A stretch of DNA of 64,000 nt from Varanus komodoensis (GCF_004798865.1 NW_025336479.1:8262485-8326484); one strand, 5' to 3'; shown: positions 1 through 14,445, counted from the first letter of the stretch. Notes: generated by a model not told the origin, from the sequence alone. A program made the numbers and translations.

Positions 1-1017
1 CAAAATCTGCAGTGGGTTTTTGCTTTAATTCACATTTGGAAATAGATGGGCTAGCATGGATCCTGTCTTTTCCTTTTCCAGATTTTGAGCTCATTTGCAA
101 CACCAAAAGTCGATGAAAACAAAATACAACCACTAAAAAAACAAGTGAATTCTTCTGGATTTGAATAAACTTGGGATTCCTAAAAAGGCATGGCGCTCAA
201 ATTCCACAACCAAACATGTATATACATGCTAGAATGTTGTGAACTTGCAGTAAGGAAGTGATTATTTTGTTCACCTCAAAGCTTAAACGTTCATTCTCCT
301 CTTTCTGCCTCAAAGCTCTGCCAGTGCTGGATGCAGCTGCATCGTTTCTGCTGTCCAATCTGTGGCTTTGCTTGACATCCTCGCCATGTAGGATCTTGTT
401 CAGTTTTGCCCAATTGAAGTAGCATTTGTGCCAGGATGACTGAAGGGGTTAGTGAGCATGAAAGGGCTGAAAGCCTGAGACCTACTATTTGGGTGTGGGC
501 TTAATCACAACCTGTTGCATAACCGTCCAACTTATTGTTCTTGGATAACCAGTCTAGGTCCCTGGGAAATAAACACTGGCTTTTCAAGTCTGCATGACAC
601 TAAGGCATGTGCCAGAGAAATGACCTTTCAGTGCGGTAGGCAGGTCTGTGTGTCTGCAGCAGAGCTGTTTGCTTCTCTGGGGCAGCAACGCAGCTGGTTT
701 CTTACCTGTGTCACTCAGCAGAAAGCAAGCTGCCCTGGTGAAAAGAGGCACACTATGAGCAGTGGAGAGAGCATAATTCTATCTGCAGGCCACTTCATCG
801 GAGAAATGCCTGCTTGCATTAGGCAGAGAAAGGGCTCACTGTGCAGGAAGAAGGGGAAAGGGGGCTGGCCGGAGATTGTGCCATCTGGACACCGGGGATC
901 AAAGGTGTGGCACCTGAGCACCACCTCCAATGGGGTTTTGGAAAGGCATCATTGCATCGCCAGATGTCCTTCTTTTAAAAGGTGTGTTCTGCCTAGCAAT
1001 AAAGCCAGTTAGAATGG

Positions 1018-1140
1018 GTTGGATCCAGACTTGGACTTCCCTGGAGCTGACCTTCGAAATCAAGTCTGCCATGGCTAGCATTGCGTTCCATTTATTTCCA
1101 TGGGTCTACTCCAGGGATGTCTCAGTCTGGATCCAGCCAA
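1018..1140. repeat. Inverted-repeat element (about 120 bp)
   Basis: gttggatccagact at the left and agtctggatccagcc at the right are inverted copies (TGGATCCAGACT shared). The interior contains the reptile-wide 'tccatttatttccatgggtctactcc' type segment. MITE-like; no target duplication was established. Confidence 0.5.
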
Positions 1141-4100
1141 ATGCCAAAATACATTTTAAACGGGATGCCCAGTGGAGGGGGAAATCAACATACTGGCTGA
1201 GTTCTCTCAACACATCAAACCCCTTGGGGACTTGAACGTGCACTGTGGTTGCAATACCTCTGTGCTAGACAGACAGTCAGGTATAGCAGGGGCCGTGTGC
1301 CTCCTCCTCCTCTCTCCTCTTCCCCGCTCAGTCCTCCTGCGGTGTCCCCGGGGGCCACTGCGCAAGCACTGAGATGTCCCCAAGGGGCCATGTCATGTCA
1401 CACTGGCCGCAGCCTGACTTTGCAAGAGAATGCCTCTGTGTCATCCGCATCTGGGAAGGAGAGGGCGTTCCAAGGCCTCATCCCCTCATACGTTTTAAGC
1501 CAAGAGGAGACAGCTGCAAAGGGTGTTTTCCAGTCTTTACCCTGAAAAATTGGTCAGCGGTGGGCTACAGAGTTGGCGTGTTGACAGTACACAGGCAGAT
1601 TATAACTTGGTAGCCCAGTGCTAACTATTGGAGCTATTTTTTTGAAAGGTTGGGCCATTGGGAAGCAGCCTTAGCAGCAGAATCCCCAGGGGATTCTTGG
1701 AGTGCCCATGTGGCTGGTGGGTGCTCTCCTTTTCTCATGTGTGGATAACACGGAGGCGTAAGCCCCACCCCCAAACTCTCCAAGAACCTATATAAAAGAG
1801 TGGGGTTTTTTTGGGGGGGGCAGGGAAATACCCCCTCCATTCTCTCCTCTTTCAAGCAGAATCCCCAGCAGTTTTGGGGAAACTCCGGCTGTCACCTCGG
1901 TTTTGCAGTTTACCCCATGGACAGTAACTCAGGAAGCAGAAAAGCCAAGGCTCTTGATTGAATGGGACAAGCCCTGGGAGGCTCCCCAGGATTCAAAGTG
2001 TAGCCCATTCCCCAACGCTGGCAGGGAGCGCCAGAAGCCTTTCCCAGCCGTCCCCAGGGGCTGCTTTGCTACTTTGGAGTTCCAGAGAAGGGTAGTTGCC
2101 TGCTAGCCCCTGGCCAGAGCAGCAAGTCCTTCTGCCACTCTCGCCGAGGGGCTCTCTAGTTATTTGACTTGACTATGGTTTATTTGGATATCAAGGTTCA
2201 GATGGCACAACAAGCCATGGTAGGCTTATTAAACCCTACCACAAGCCATGTCTCGTTGGCATGATTTATAAACCCCCGTGTTGGAAGAATGTTGGGTTCA
2301 GATAAGATGCTAAACCACTGAATGTGTTCCGTCAGTCCAGTCCCTGGATCTCTCTCTCCTTCAGTCGCTCACTGAGCATTTTCAAAAGTAACAATGCCTT
2401 TGATCATGAAACATTTCCTGTAGTGCTTTTGTCTCCTCGGATATGATATTCTGGGGCTTGTTCTCACGGTTGGTTGGTTGGTTGTGAGCAGATGCAACTG
2501 TGCCACCAGAGAAAATGAAGCATCCTTCTTCCTTCCCTACTAGAGTGTGGCCCATCATGATTAAAAAGGTGGTAGGAAAAGAGAGCAAACGTGGGAAGTG
2601 CTGCCAGGCGAATGTTCACAGCTTGAGTGCTTTGTGACGTCATTGCGGGGTACATGGAACTCATGGCAGCAATCTGTTTCGCCTGTGAAATCCAAAGGGC
2701 TTTGTTGGTCCCTGGGCCAGCTGTGCGGTAGATTTGCAGTGGAAAAAGGCAGCTGCCATGCAAAGGACAGTTCCAAGAAAGCAAGAGGATCTGTGTAGCA
2801 TAAGGTGCTGGAGACTGATTCACAAACCATACAAGAGCCCTATTAAATAAACTTTGCTCTGCCCTTAAAACATTTGGGTGTCTACTCTTACAGGACAAAA
2901 TGCTCAGCATGAGGGTTTGATGTGGGCATCACATTTCTCAGGACAATCTGGCCTTGCATGCTCGGGAATTCTTTCTGCGGAAGCAGTGCTTTTGGTCCCA
3001 AATGCCATTACCATTAGTAGCACAGCACCCCCTAGCAAAAGACTGGGGAACTCCTGTCTCAAAGGCGGAGAACCAGCTAGCCAGGAACTTTCCCAGGGTG
3101 AAGTGAGGTGTCTTGGGTGCCTCGATATCCTTTCCGAATTCTTCCGGGTGATGCTGGGATCAGCTCCGTTTTCATGTTTATGGATGGAGGGCTCAGGGGG
3201 AAGTGATTCCTATGCCAGTGGGGCTCCTCTTCCATTGCAGCTTTTATTTTGAGCTTTGCAAGAGCTATCCATGGTGGTTCTAGCTATTTTAGGTATGGAG
3301 TTCAGCAGCATGAGTAACTTCCATAAGGCTCACAATGAAAGCTGCAATGGATGAGGAGCCCCACTGACGTAACTGCCCCAGCAAGGGCAAATGGCAGCCC
3401 CCCCCCATATGTTTATATGGGCCTTCCCAGAACCTTTCCTAATGCAGTTTGCTCCCTGTTTTTGTTGTCTTGTGTTTTTCTTTTGCTTTAAATCTGTCTG
3501 GATTTGCATTCAGTATAATAAGCTACTGCTTTAGCCTGGCTTATGTCATGTTAACTAGGAGGAAGCTTGGCTATCCCTTTCTGGAATTAGTGACACTTAT
3601 CCCAGGACAAAGATGAAGCATTGTGAGAATTCCTGAGCTCCAGAAAGGGCAGGCCTCTTTCTCACCAGCTTTGTGGGGAAGTCCCGCAAAGCTCAACACC
3701 GCTTGTGGCTGCTGCTAATCGGTCATGATGATGCGTCCGTGTCTTTCCCTCACTTTTGCTGTGTCCAAAAGAGGGGAGTGAGTGGTAGGAACTAGATTTC
3801 AACAGTGTGGTTACAGGAAACTTATCTGCTGTTAGCCAAGGTAGTGGCTGGCACAGTTGTCTTAACGGTTTTTGTGGTCCCATTCTCACTTCCCTGGCTC
3901 TTCTTTTCATAACTTGAAATGCATAGAAAGGATTACTCTTGTTAGCTCAGACCCCAGGGAGGAAAGAAATGGTTCTGAGGCCCAAGGGAGGAGAAACATG
4001 AATGCAGGAAATATGAAACTGAGGAGATGGATAATATCATTTCAGGATCACTGACAGCTTCAGCTGCTAATGCATTACTTCCTTCTTCACTTCAGTAACT

Positions 4101-5907
4101 GCTGTCTTCTCCAGCCCGCTTCTCCAGCCTTGTACCTTAATTTGCCAACTAATTAATTTGCCATTCACGGCTGGGCATGCATGCTTGCGCAGGTGTGAGA
4201 GAGGAAGCCTCTGCTGCTCATCCTGTTCTGCTGTTGCCCCAGGGATAAGTTCTGTTCTCTGGATCTCACTGCTGTGCTGTTTTCACGACATGCCCAGGAA
4301 TAGTTCACTTTTGGCAGTTATTGATATTTTTAGCAATTTATATCATAATTATTAATACAGCATGTGCTGCATTTTGCAATTTTTTTAACCTGAACAAGGG
4401 TGGAGATGAAGGTGGGGAAGGGATGTCTGTTTTGCATGACTGGCTTCTGCAGAAGACTGGCTTCAAGTGACTCACCAGAGAATAATCTCTTGGTTGAACT
4501 GGCCCTTTATCTGTTCTTGGTGTAAAGATAGTTCAGAGCTGCTGTTCTTGTCTTGTCCTTCTCTAATCCGATTGCCCTCCAGCAATTCACATATGAAAAT
4601 AAGAAAGCCCTTGGGAACTTGTGACCCCCCTGTTCTCGCATTAAAGCTCACTGCTGGATTCTTCCCTTGCATACTGCCTGAAGGCTTCTTTCCATCTGTT
4701 CTGTGTTAGACTAGCCACAGCAGCCATAAAGGGGCCCAAAGTCGTGGCTGGCGGTTCCTTTTCCCTTGCAGAAAAAGGGGGAAAGGGCTGCATAGGTGCC
4801 CTTTCCTGAGCACCCAGAGGCAAGGTAGAAAGTGCCGGCCCTCATGGACTGACGGCAGGGAGGATTTCAGGACTCTTGCTCTAAGGGGGTCTAAACCATC
4901 CCCTCCCCCAAAAAGACCTCTTTTGCAGCTAAGGATGATTTGCCCCTTTGTTTTTTTCTGGCAGCTTGTCTTCTGACAGCTGTCATGGGAATACAAAGGG
5001 GGGAAATATATTTGCAACCTCTTCTGGGCAATGTCTGGGGTTGGTACCTGCTGCCCCACCTAAGGCTTCAGATTCCCACAGTCACACAATGCAATTGGTT
5101 GCAATCGTACAACTGAAGATAGATCTTTTTTTAAAAAAATTGCATACAAGTTTTACACAATTCTTTAAAAGCTGGACAAATATGGGCACCCCTCCAAGGT
5201 ATCACTGGGGGACTGCTAGTAGCTGTCAAACCGCGGACCAGCAACGCCAGCTTGACATCCGGCTTTCTCAGTCTCCGGGTGGGGGGAGAAACAATGCCAT
5301 GGCGAGCCTAAAGCGCCTTGCAGTCACCGAGGAGAAGGTGGGCCAGGCGTGGTCCTCCTGTGGTGTTCCCCAGGATAACTGCAAGAGGACCGAGGAGGGA
5401 GATGGGAACCAGCAGCTCACAGTGAGCCTCATCGTTGAATGGACCTACCATGGGATGCTCCACACACAGCCAATCTGCTCTAGCTGATTGCCAGGCTGGG
5501 AGGAGACAGGAATGCCCTGCGTGGACGGTGGCAGCCTGTTCTGCTCCATGTGTCCAGGCTGTGGTCTTGCAAGCTGGACGTGCTCACCTGTGCAGCAAAG
5601 GCTGGTGGGGAATGCTTGACTTTTAGCAGCAGAGAGTTTCTCTGTGCATTGTGGGAGGAGGTGAGGAGGAGTTCCCTCCCTGCCCAGGAAAGAGTTCCCA
5701 CCCACCCCCTGCTCTTAGAGTGTTCCAGCAAATCAAAACATGGGGTGTCCCTCTAGTGAAGGGTTTCAGCCATTATGCGCTGCAGCAAACCTGTTTCCCT
5801 CTCCTTGGCCACCCGTGCGGAGCACCCTGTCCCGGCCCCCCTATCTGTTGGTGTGGGGATTGATGCTGGCTGTTTACAGCTGAGGTCCCAAGCTAAGGGT
5901 GAGCATC
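1141..5907. other. No gene recognised
   Basis: Unique-looking DNA of average composition. A TATA-like ctatataaaag at 1788-1798 is followed by a T/G run but by no coding frame. At 2170-2330 a diverged inverted 'acaagccatg' repeat is faintly visible. Open frames up to 179 codons (4948-5487) lack splice or start support and have low-complexity translations. Confidence 0.5.
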
Positions 5908-6075
5908 AGATCATAAGAGTGCTGCTGGATCAGAGCAAGAGTTCATCAAGGCCAGCGTTCTGCTGACACAGTGGCCTGCCAGCTGCCCACAGGCAGGACA
6001 GGAACGCTTCTGCTCCTGTTCCTCAGGACCAGCCACGCAGAGGCATGCTTTCTCCCAGAAATATTAGCCAAGGGC
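5908..6075 (-). mobile_element. CR1 LINE 3' UTR fragment, inverted
   Basis: The run atcataagagtgctgctgga tcagagcaag, then ccagcgttctgctgacacag tggcctgccagctgccca is the reverse complement of the CR1 3' end also seen at about 7.9-8.03 kb. It is short and diverged, with no coding part left. The copy lies about 1.2 kb from the plus-strand CR1, in opposite orientation. Confidence 0.72.
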
Positions 6076-7035
6076 TCAATCTCCTCTGGGGTGGCCTTTC
6101 TGTGCAGAGTGGCTTGTCTCCCTGATTCTCATCCTGGGAGCCCCCCCGCCTCCCGTGATCTCCATGTGTGAGCCTCACACCAGGCTTTCTAATCATCCAA
6201 GTTGCTGAGTTCTGGTCTGGCCACGTGTTGGGTTCCTCCACTGCAGGTGCTCTGTTGTGATGAGGTGTGGAGTTGTGCCATCTCCTGCACTTCATTACAG
6301 TGATGTGGGCAGGACGGTTATCAATGTGGGGAGCTATTTTCAGTCTCCCCTCCTATTCCCCTTGGGACCTAGAATTTGAGGACAGGGTTGTGATGTTGAC
6401 TCAGAAGTCACCGGAAGGCTCTTGCTGGAAGACCTGTAGATCAGAAAGATCCAGCAAGCTTTACTATGTGGATGGACAGTTACTGTGTGAGGGGTGGGAG
6501 GGATTGGAGAAGGAAATGCTCAGGGTGATTGGACTGAAGCGGCACTTTGCCTGTCAGTGCAGACGAACGTATAGGTCTGATTGCTAGATTCCAGATGTAC
6601 CCTCCATGTTGGTCACACGTGTGCATTTAATAAGAGTCTCTTCTCTTGGAGCTTATTTAGCAGTGGGTGCAGGTGAGAGGCATCCTTTCCCATCCCTCAG
6701 GTCCTGACTCAACAATCTTCAGCCTGTACCTTTGGACATGGATGCTGGAAAGAAAGAGAAAAGAAGCTCTTATGAAAATGATTGTCCATTGGAAGGGCTA
6801 AGAAGGTCCAATGGAAGCAGTGTCTATTTAGACAACTGGTGTGGGCTTAATGAAGGCTTCTGTGCTTTCAGGGCATCAGGTATCCTGGGGTGCTCTCCCC
6901 CCAAGATGCACCGGGAAGAGGCCCCAGTTCCTTCAGTGTGGCGGCAGGAGTGAGTGGGTGTGCTTCATCCGGGCCAGGCGGAATCTGCATCGGCAGCAGG
7001 GAGCCAGAGGTGACCTGGCAGCCATCAACACCTTG

Positions 7036-7113
7036 CTTTATTTCATTTCATTTATTTTTATTTAAAACATCTTTATCCCATCCTTTCCAATAATGGCTCA
7101 GGACGGCTTACAA
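7036..7113 (-). repeat. LINE/SINE 3'-end remnant
   Basis: tttatttatttaaaacatct-like A/T run, then ttatcccatcctttccaata and ggctcaggacggcttacaa: the common 'ggcggcttacaa / ggcaggatataaa' tail shared by squamate SINEs and LINEs. Too short to assign further. Confidence 0.55.
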
Positions 7114-7214
7114 AGATAATACAATGTTCATACATTGAAATCAATGGGACAGGCTAGTCATTACAAACTCACATTTCATTGATTTCTCTGGGTCTGCTCT
7201 AGATATAAAGAGAG

Positions 7215-8035
7215 AGAGAGAGAGAGATGGCCAACTTCACCGTAGGTATCATTAGGAGAGGAACTGAAAATAAAATTGCCAATATACTGACTTCAATATA
7301 CAAACTGATGGTGTGACCATACTTACAATACTGTGTAGAGCTCTGGTCACTGTCCCAAAAAGAAGATACTTTAGAGCTAGACATGGATGCAGAAAAGGGC
7401 AATTAAAATGACGAAGGGGCTGGAGCAATTCTCATGAAGCAAGCTTACAATGGCTGGGATTGTTTAGCTTAGAGAAAAGGTGACTAAAGGGAGAAATGAT
7501 GGAGGGGGACAGATTTATGCACAGTGAAGAGAAAATGAAGAGGGAGATATGGTTCTCTCTTTCTCTCATAATACTATTATTATGGGTACTATATATAATA
7601 CCCAAAGGGGTCCTCCCATGAAGCTGATTGGTGGGAGAGTCATGACAGATTAATGGAAGGACTTCTTCACACAGCCCTTAATTAAACTATGGAATTGACT
7701 TCCACAAGCTGTAGTAGTGACCATCAATTTGGAAGGTTTTAAAAGGGGATTTGATATTGTACTGCTATCCTGAGAACTCAGTAAAGGATGGGTTAGAAAT
7801 ATTTTTAATTAATATATAATAAATTCAGAGAGAATGTTATCGATGGCTCTTAGTCCTGATGTCTAAACACCATCTCCAGTAACAGAGGCAGTGTGCCTAC
7901 ATCGCTGGGGAACATGGGCAGGAGGGTGCTGTTGCACTCATGCCTGCTTGTCAGTCCCCGTGGGCAACTGGTTGGCCCCTGTGTCAACAGAATGCTGGAC
8001 GAGATAAACCTTTGGCACGATGCCCAGCCAGCATG
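7215..8035 (+). mobile_element. CR1 LINE 3' end (degraded)
   Basis: The sequence tggaaggacttcttcacaca, then ctatggaattgacttccaca and catcaatttggaaggtttta, matches the end of CR1 ORF2 (LWNxLPxxVVxxxNLEGFKRG sense). It is followed by the characteristic squamate 3' UTR ending cagaatgctggacgagataa acctttggc. The upstream part (gtgtagagctctggtcactg, then gaaaagggcaattaaaatga) is the typical preceding CR1 region (LEYCVQLWSP..QDIxxLERVQRRA). There are many substitutions and indels. A GA microsatellite lies at the 5' edge. Confidence 0.82.
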
Positions 8036-8175
8036 GGGATGATGAGGGCAATATCTAAGACACCTGCAGGTCAGTAGGCTGGGTTACGTCATGATCCCTC
8101 CGTTAGGGTGCAACCTACTTATACTTCAACAGAAAAGTGCGCTACAATTCCAGCATTCCCCAGCTGATCTCTCTC

Positions 8176-8204
8176 TCCCTCCCTCCCTCCCTCCCTCCCT
8201 CCCT
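8176..8204 (+). repeat. (TCCC)n microsatellite
   Basis: Seven tccc units flanked by ctct-rich DNA. Confidence 0.95.
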
Positions 8205-11200
8205 GTCTATCTCTATCTCTCCGGGCATCACATTGTACTCTTGGTTTGTTAGAAGAGTCTGTTTTGCTTTAAGATTTCCTTCACGATTCCCATTTTCTGT
8301 AGACATGCAAAGCTCATCCAAAAACTCATATTTATTTATTTAATGGAGAAGCAGGAGGAGAGAGAACGGGAGAGAAGGCCAGGATTTGGAGAGCGCTAAT
8401 GTCCGATGATGTCATTCTGGCTATTGTGCCGGTGGGTGGGGATGCAGCGCTTCCCGCCAGAGTCCTGTGAGGCACTTCTGCGGGTGGATGCTCGGCTGCT
8501 GTGCCGAACAGCAAGGCAAGGCGAGCCACACGCTCGAGGGAAGGTCTCTCCCGGTCCACGCCAGCATGTGGGCAAGCTTGTTCTGGCCGGGGCTGGGTGG
8601 TCTTTCCTTTCCTTGTATTGGATCAGCTGTCCGGAGCGCGTGGGAGTGGGAGGACTTGAGTTGACGATGAGGGGTGGGGAGAGGCTCTTCAGGGCTGGCA
8701 CTGATCAGCCAGTGGGGTGTTTGTTTTATTGTTAGGCTGTGTAAATAAAGACGGGATAACATTCCCATTAGGGTGGAGGCCCACAAGAAGTCCAGACAAC
8801 ACTTACAGTATCCCTGAGGGATGCGGGTGGAGCAGAAGTTTAAACAGAAGACAGCGAGCTAGGGCTTCCAACTGACCAGGGATGCCCTGGACAGCAGAAT
8901 CAAAAGGCTAATGATCTCATTACATTTAATGCAGGAACAGTAATAAAAGCTCATAACATCGATCCCATTTATGCAGTATTTTATTTATCGGTTTGGAACA
9001 TTCCCATGCATTCCAATTACACCATTTGGAGTTCTGCAAGAGGAAGGACTGTACTCACAGAAGATCCCTCTGCCTGTTTTGGGGGGGAATCCAGCGCACG
9101 CAGAACAGCTCGGCCCATTCAGCAGGGCCTCCTGACTCCCCACCATAGGCATGAGGGGCAGAAAAGTCCCCTCCCACCAGAACGGCTGATACACCCACAC
9201 ACCCAAATCGGTATCCAGCTCAGAATGCTTGGGCTAGGATTCTAGGTCTCCGGCTTTGATCCAGCCACAGTCATTCCACTCAGATGCATATGCCCAGTGT
9301 GCTGCCCGGGCACCCAGGCAGCTGCAGAGGGCTCCCGTGAGGACTGCAGGGTGGGCAGGGATGCACCTCCTCCTGGCCAGATTGGATGCTCATCCTTTCC
9401 CGGATGTGGGCCAATGTACCATGCCAGGAACGTGCAAAACCGGCTCTACAAAACAAGTGGAGGTGCAGTCATTGCTGCTGATGGGGACAGTGCCAAAATG
9501 GGCCCTCTGCAAATCTTCTGAGGAACTTGCTGTGAAATGGGGCGTTTGCAGCATCCCTTTCATAGGCAGTGATCTCCTCGGGCTTTTGGGGCATCTGAGA
9601 GCTTGTTCTGACAAATATAAGAAGCTTCAAAATGGCAGGGGAGTTGCCTGCACCACTGGGGGGCAGGCAGTGGGCCAGGCAGCTGCCATGTCCATTAGCC
9701 TCCCAAGATCTCCAGATTGACTGTGATTGCCCACAGTTGTGCTCAAGCTGCATTTTTTTTAAATGCAGGTATCTGCCAAGATTAATTTAGAGGAAAACTA
9801 TAGCTAACTTGGGTATCATGAAACTGGCTTGACAGGCAGATTTTATAATCTGAAACAAATTTTAAAAATAAGTGAAAATTAAAGCATGGCAAGCTGAAAA
9901 CGGAGTGGTGCAGAGGGAAGGGAAAGCCGCTGCCAGCCAAGTGCTGGCCCAGGCAGTTGCCTGCTAGCTGCTTGGTAGGAGCAGCAAGGGAGTTTTGCCA
10001 CCCTTGCCAAAAAGCTCACCCTTGGCTGGGCTCGACCCACAGGGACTTGTGGTGCCTGCGTTTGGAAGGTACAAGAGCCCATTATGGGCAGGACAATCCC
10101 AGCTACAAGCCATGGGTTGTCAGGTTGGCTTATGAAGCAAATGTAAGCCCCCATCACAAGCCAAGTGCAGGCTCACATCTCATGTGAAGCCAGTCATAAA
10201 GTGCCACAGAAGGCAATTCAGGGATCATAGTCTAATCACCTCGCAACACAAGCACACATGTTTTCCTGCCAAAGTGCATGCACCGCTTGAGCAGAAATGG
10301 TGACATCTTCTCTCAGAGTTCCTTATTTATGGAGGCACGTGGCGCCCGTGCCTCCTCGATGCATTAGGAAGTGACTCAGCAACCTCTAACTTGATAAATG
10401 AGGGACTCGTTTTCTCTTCAAAATCGAAGTCTGGATCCTGCTCGTGGCATGTTGTCGCTCGGGGGGGGGGGGCACAGAGGGCTGCTTGGATGGCAGCCAG
10501 CCCAGAGCTGCTCTTTGCGGCCACAGAAAGACCGGATGATGGCTGGTAAGTGAATCAGCAGAGAGCGAAAGAGAGCATCTCTTGCAGACAGTCAATAGTA
10601 ATCCAATCTGCCCAGCTGCCCGGAGCCTTGCCTTGGCTCTCTCTGCCTCAGAGCTGCTGCTACTTGTGGACCAGCTCTAGGGTGCTGTGCCAGGAGACCT
10701 TTCCTGATGGATACAGTACAGCAGGGGCGATGAGCATGGCCTGCCTGGGGGCCTAGACTGGCCCTTCGCCATTCCCCCAATTGCCTCAGTTGCTTGAGCA
10801 CCCCACCCCTTTCCCCCACTGCCAATTGTTGGGTGGTTCCAGATTTGAACAGGTTTTCCATATTCTGTAATGCTGACATGCCCCCCTAAAGCTCAGTTCG
10901 GGGCAGTAAGAGGTGAGATCCTGCTGATGTTTTGCTCACGCACCTTGTGCTTCTGGCCCCACATTTTGCCTTCATTCCTGCCTGTCGCTGGAACAGGGCT
11001 CCAATAACTTCCCTGAAGCTGAATTCAGGGCTCACACTGAAATTGGTCCAGCATCTCTGTGGCATGGCAGGTGAAATCGCACCCTGGGTTGTGTTGCAGC
11101 CCTGCTGATCTTGCCGCTGCTCCCAAAGGGGACATAAAGTGTAGCCTCTAGTAAACAAACTACTTTATGTAATTTAGATTTGGGAGCTAGGGAATAATGG

Positions 11201-13260
11201 CCCCCACATAGGAAATACTGCAGCCTAGACTCATGTCGTATGCACCATTCAGTGATCCGTTGCACGGATTTGTTGAGAAATGCATCCTATCTGTAGTGTG
11301 CTTTAGTGAGTATGGGCATCATCCCTTGTATGTTTAGACAGAAGAAAATCCTTCAGTTCCCAGCCTTCCCCAGCCAGCCATGCTGATGCTTCATATGTCT
11401 TCCTACTGATTATAACTGGAAAATCAATAATGGACAACGATGTTTTGACTTTTTGACAGCTTTGGGTGAAACCTGCCGATTTCAAAGGAACAGACACCAG
11501 AATATTCATGCAAGAAGCTGTAACCATTCTATTTTTTTTTTAAAGGGAGTGCCCGTGATTTGTTTCTTAGCAGGATTAGACAAAATTAAAGGGATAGATA
11601 AAGTTTACAGGCAGAAATGAAACTGGCAGAAATGAAACCTGCCAAATTTGAAACAGAAAGTTTGGGGGTTTCTGTGCAAGGAGGTTTTGCACAGAAATAC
11701 CAAACCTATGTTGGCATTCCCCACCTCCAGATTTGCTTATTCCTCTGGGTTTTTTTTAGCACAATTTGTATAAAAATGACTTACATCGTAGATGTGCCTT
11801 ATAGTTTCAGAAAGTTAGAGGCTGTGTTGCTCATACACAGAAAGTATTTAATTTCAGGGGGTGGAATTGTTTCCTCTTTTTTTCCATTTCCTTTGTTTTT
11901 CAGGGATTTTGTATTAAAATGGGACAAATCATAGACATGCCCCTAGCTAAGAAACTGGAACATTTTCAGAAGGATAGGTGTAGGGGTTTGGGTGTTCAGA
12001 TGAATGAAATAATTCTTAGAGTTAGTATGTTGTTGGTGTGTATGAATAAGGATTTAGTAAGGAAATGTATGGAAGTCCCCACTGTCGCACTTATGGCGAA
12101 ACCCTAGTCTTTAGGCCTAAGCACCCCATGAAGTTCCCTGTGCAGCTCATAGAGGCTCGGGCCCCCTCTGTGGACCCCTCCCAAAGCCCCACACCTTGGC
12201 TGGAGGCTACCAGGAGGCACAGAGAGAAATCTCCACCTGGCAGTAACAAAGCCATTACCTCTGCACGGCTCCTTTGCTTGTTCCCCAAGGGGAGGAGGTG
12301 CAGAGCAAGCAAAGCCAAACCAGCGGGTGGATGGTTGGCACGGCACGTTGGCCGGGGCAGCTTCGCTGTACGCAGGCCTCTCCCAGTGGGGGAAGTCCCC
12401 CGGGAGTGTGGTTGGCTCCCAGCCGGGTGGTAAATGACACTGGGGCAAGAAGTTATTCCGCTTGCAGGGGGCTAGATGTGGGGAGTGGAGAGCAGTTTCC
12501 CACAGCTAGGTTAGAGCAGTGGGAGCTTCTGAAGAGCGCTGCAGTGCTTTTATATGGGATTCTCTTCCCTCTTGTTGAGGGCAGTTTGCTGTGTCTCGTG
12601 AAAGTGTCTCACACGGACCAGTGGCTTTCTGCAGCTATAAAACTCGCTTGCTCATATTAGCTCTCCAAAGAGCCATACCCCTCTGTCCCTTCCTGCAGAG
12701 AGGAGGTAACAGAGGACGTACTCATAGGATTGGTCCTCTTTCCACACATCCCCCTGTCCCCAAGTTCCACCTGCATCCCTGGGGAGTCCTGTTCACAAGT
12801 TGCTAATCGGCACCATTTTGGGCTCTACTCTTCACCAGGTAGCCAAGAAGAAAGTGTGGGGGACTTGGTGGTTTCTTCATGTGCATTCTTTCCTCCTTGG
12901 ATATTTTTACTCATTCATTTATTTATTTGTTTTGCAGTCCCACCAAGCTGACCTGCATCCATTCTGTGGTCTCTGAAGATTGTACCATGGGAGCTTCAGA
13001 TCAGTTGTTGGCAAGCTTTTAGATGGAGTCGCCAAAGAACTTAATTTGGAGGCTGATACGGCCTCCTCGACTAACTAAGGACAACTGGGAAAAGGTGCAG
13101 AGCAGCATTGCTTAGCATGTCTTGAAAAGGAGGGGGAAAAACCAGATCAGGATTTGGTTCCTGATTGAAACTGGGGGCAAAGAACTGAACAAACAGTATT
13201 AAAGTTCTCTCATTGTTTAGTAGGATTGTCTTTAAAAATCTAATCAACTGGAACCTATGC

Positions 13261-13280
13261 CATTTTAAAATTTTAAAATG
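13261..13280. repeat. 20-bp perfect palindrome
   Basis: CATTTTAAAATTTTAAAATG equals its own reverse complement. A third CATTTTAAAA follows 1 bp later. Simple A/T sequence; probably slippage-derived. Confidence 0.8.
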
Positions 13281-13705
13281 ACATTTTAAAAGCCGTCAAA
13301 TTGACTTGACCCCATCACCTTCTGTGATTTGATCAGAAATGCTGGCAATTCAACGGGATCGTTTTACTGGAGCAGAATCATACGCGCCACCATAACATGC
13401 AGCATTTAATGGTGGAGAGTGTGGGATGCAATAGCATCTAGTATAGAATTTATTTATTCTCTGCCCAGGCTTCTGGCTGTTTTTAGCTGATGGATTAGCT
13501 AAATGTGGGTTGTTGGTATGCCATCCATCTCCTGAGGTTGCTAAAATCCAACCCAGGTTTCCAAACCCGAGGGTGGAATTCTTTGGATGGCTGCAGAAGC
13601 TCAGATCAGCTTAGCATTCCATTCCCTTTGCTTAAAGGGGCCAGTGGGAGCTTTGCGGTAATGAGACTGGGTACCACTCAAGCCATCTACCTTGAAGCAT
13701 TTTGG

Positions 13706-13724
13706 ACACACACACACACACACA
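13706..13724 (+). repeat. (AC)n microsatellite
   Basis: Nine to ten AC units. Confidence 0.95.
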
Positions 13725-14445
13725 TGCATGCACAACAGTAAATGTAAAGGCGATCTCTATTATGAGTCTGCTCCTTTCTTTGGATCAGTCTTTCTATGGG
13801 TAATTTAAGGACACTTGCTTAGTTGCTGGGTTGCTTGTTACTTAACAAGCCTTTGCTCTAGAAAACAGCTCATTTACACAGATAGACCCTCTGCTCTTTG
13901 GTCTCTGCCCTCTGACCTTTGCTTGTTCTAAAATGAAAGACACTTAAGGGTACTTTCACGTGGTTGCTCATTTGCTGGTTTTCCATGTAGACCACCCATG
14001 TTTAGCATAATAAGTTCCAGTAACAGATGCCCCAAATGTGTCCCACAGCAGCCCCCCCCCCCCCCCCTCTCTGCATGACAGGTGGGGACCTCAGCAGGAA
14101 GCATGCTCTCCAAGTGAGCCATGGCACCATGTCAGTGTGAGGTGCTTCTGGACCACTTTAGTATGTCCTCAATGGCTACAAGATGTATTTCCCAAAGGGG
14201 TCGTCTACCTGCAGGCAATTCTGAAATTGGGGACAGATAGAAAGACAGAGATCTGTAAGTTTATCTGGACCAGCAGTGTTGGGCTGTGACTCTCACTGGC
14301 GTGGGCTGCAACTCTGATGCAAAATGCGTGGGCTTTTCTCTGCTTGTAGCTACACATTTCTAAATAAAACAAATATTACAAAGGCACATTAACATTTCCA
14401 GATGGGCGCTGTTGGTGCTAAATAAGAAGGCAACATACAGCAATT

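Noticed and set aside
4948-5487. 179-codon open frame on the plus strand
   Set aside because: No credible start or splice sites, and irregular composition; read as chance.
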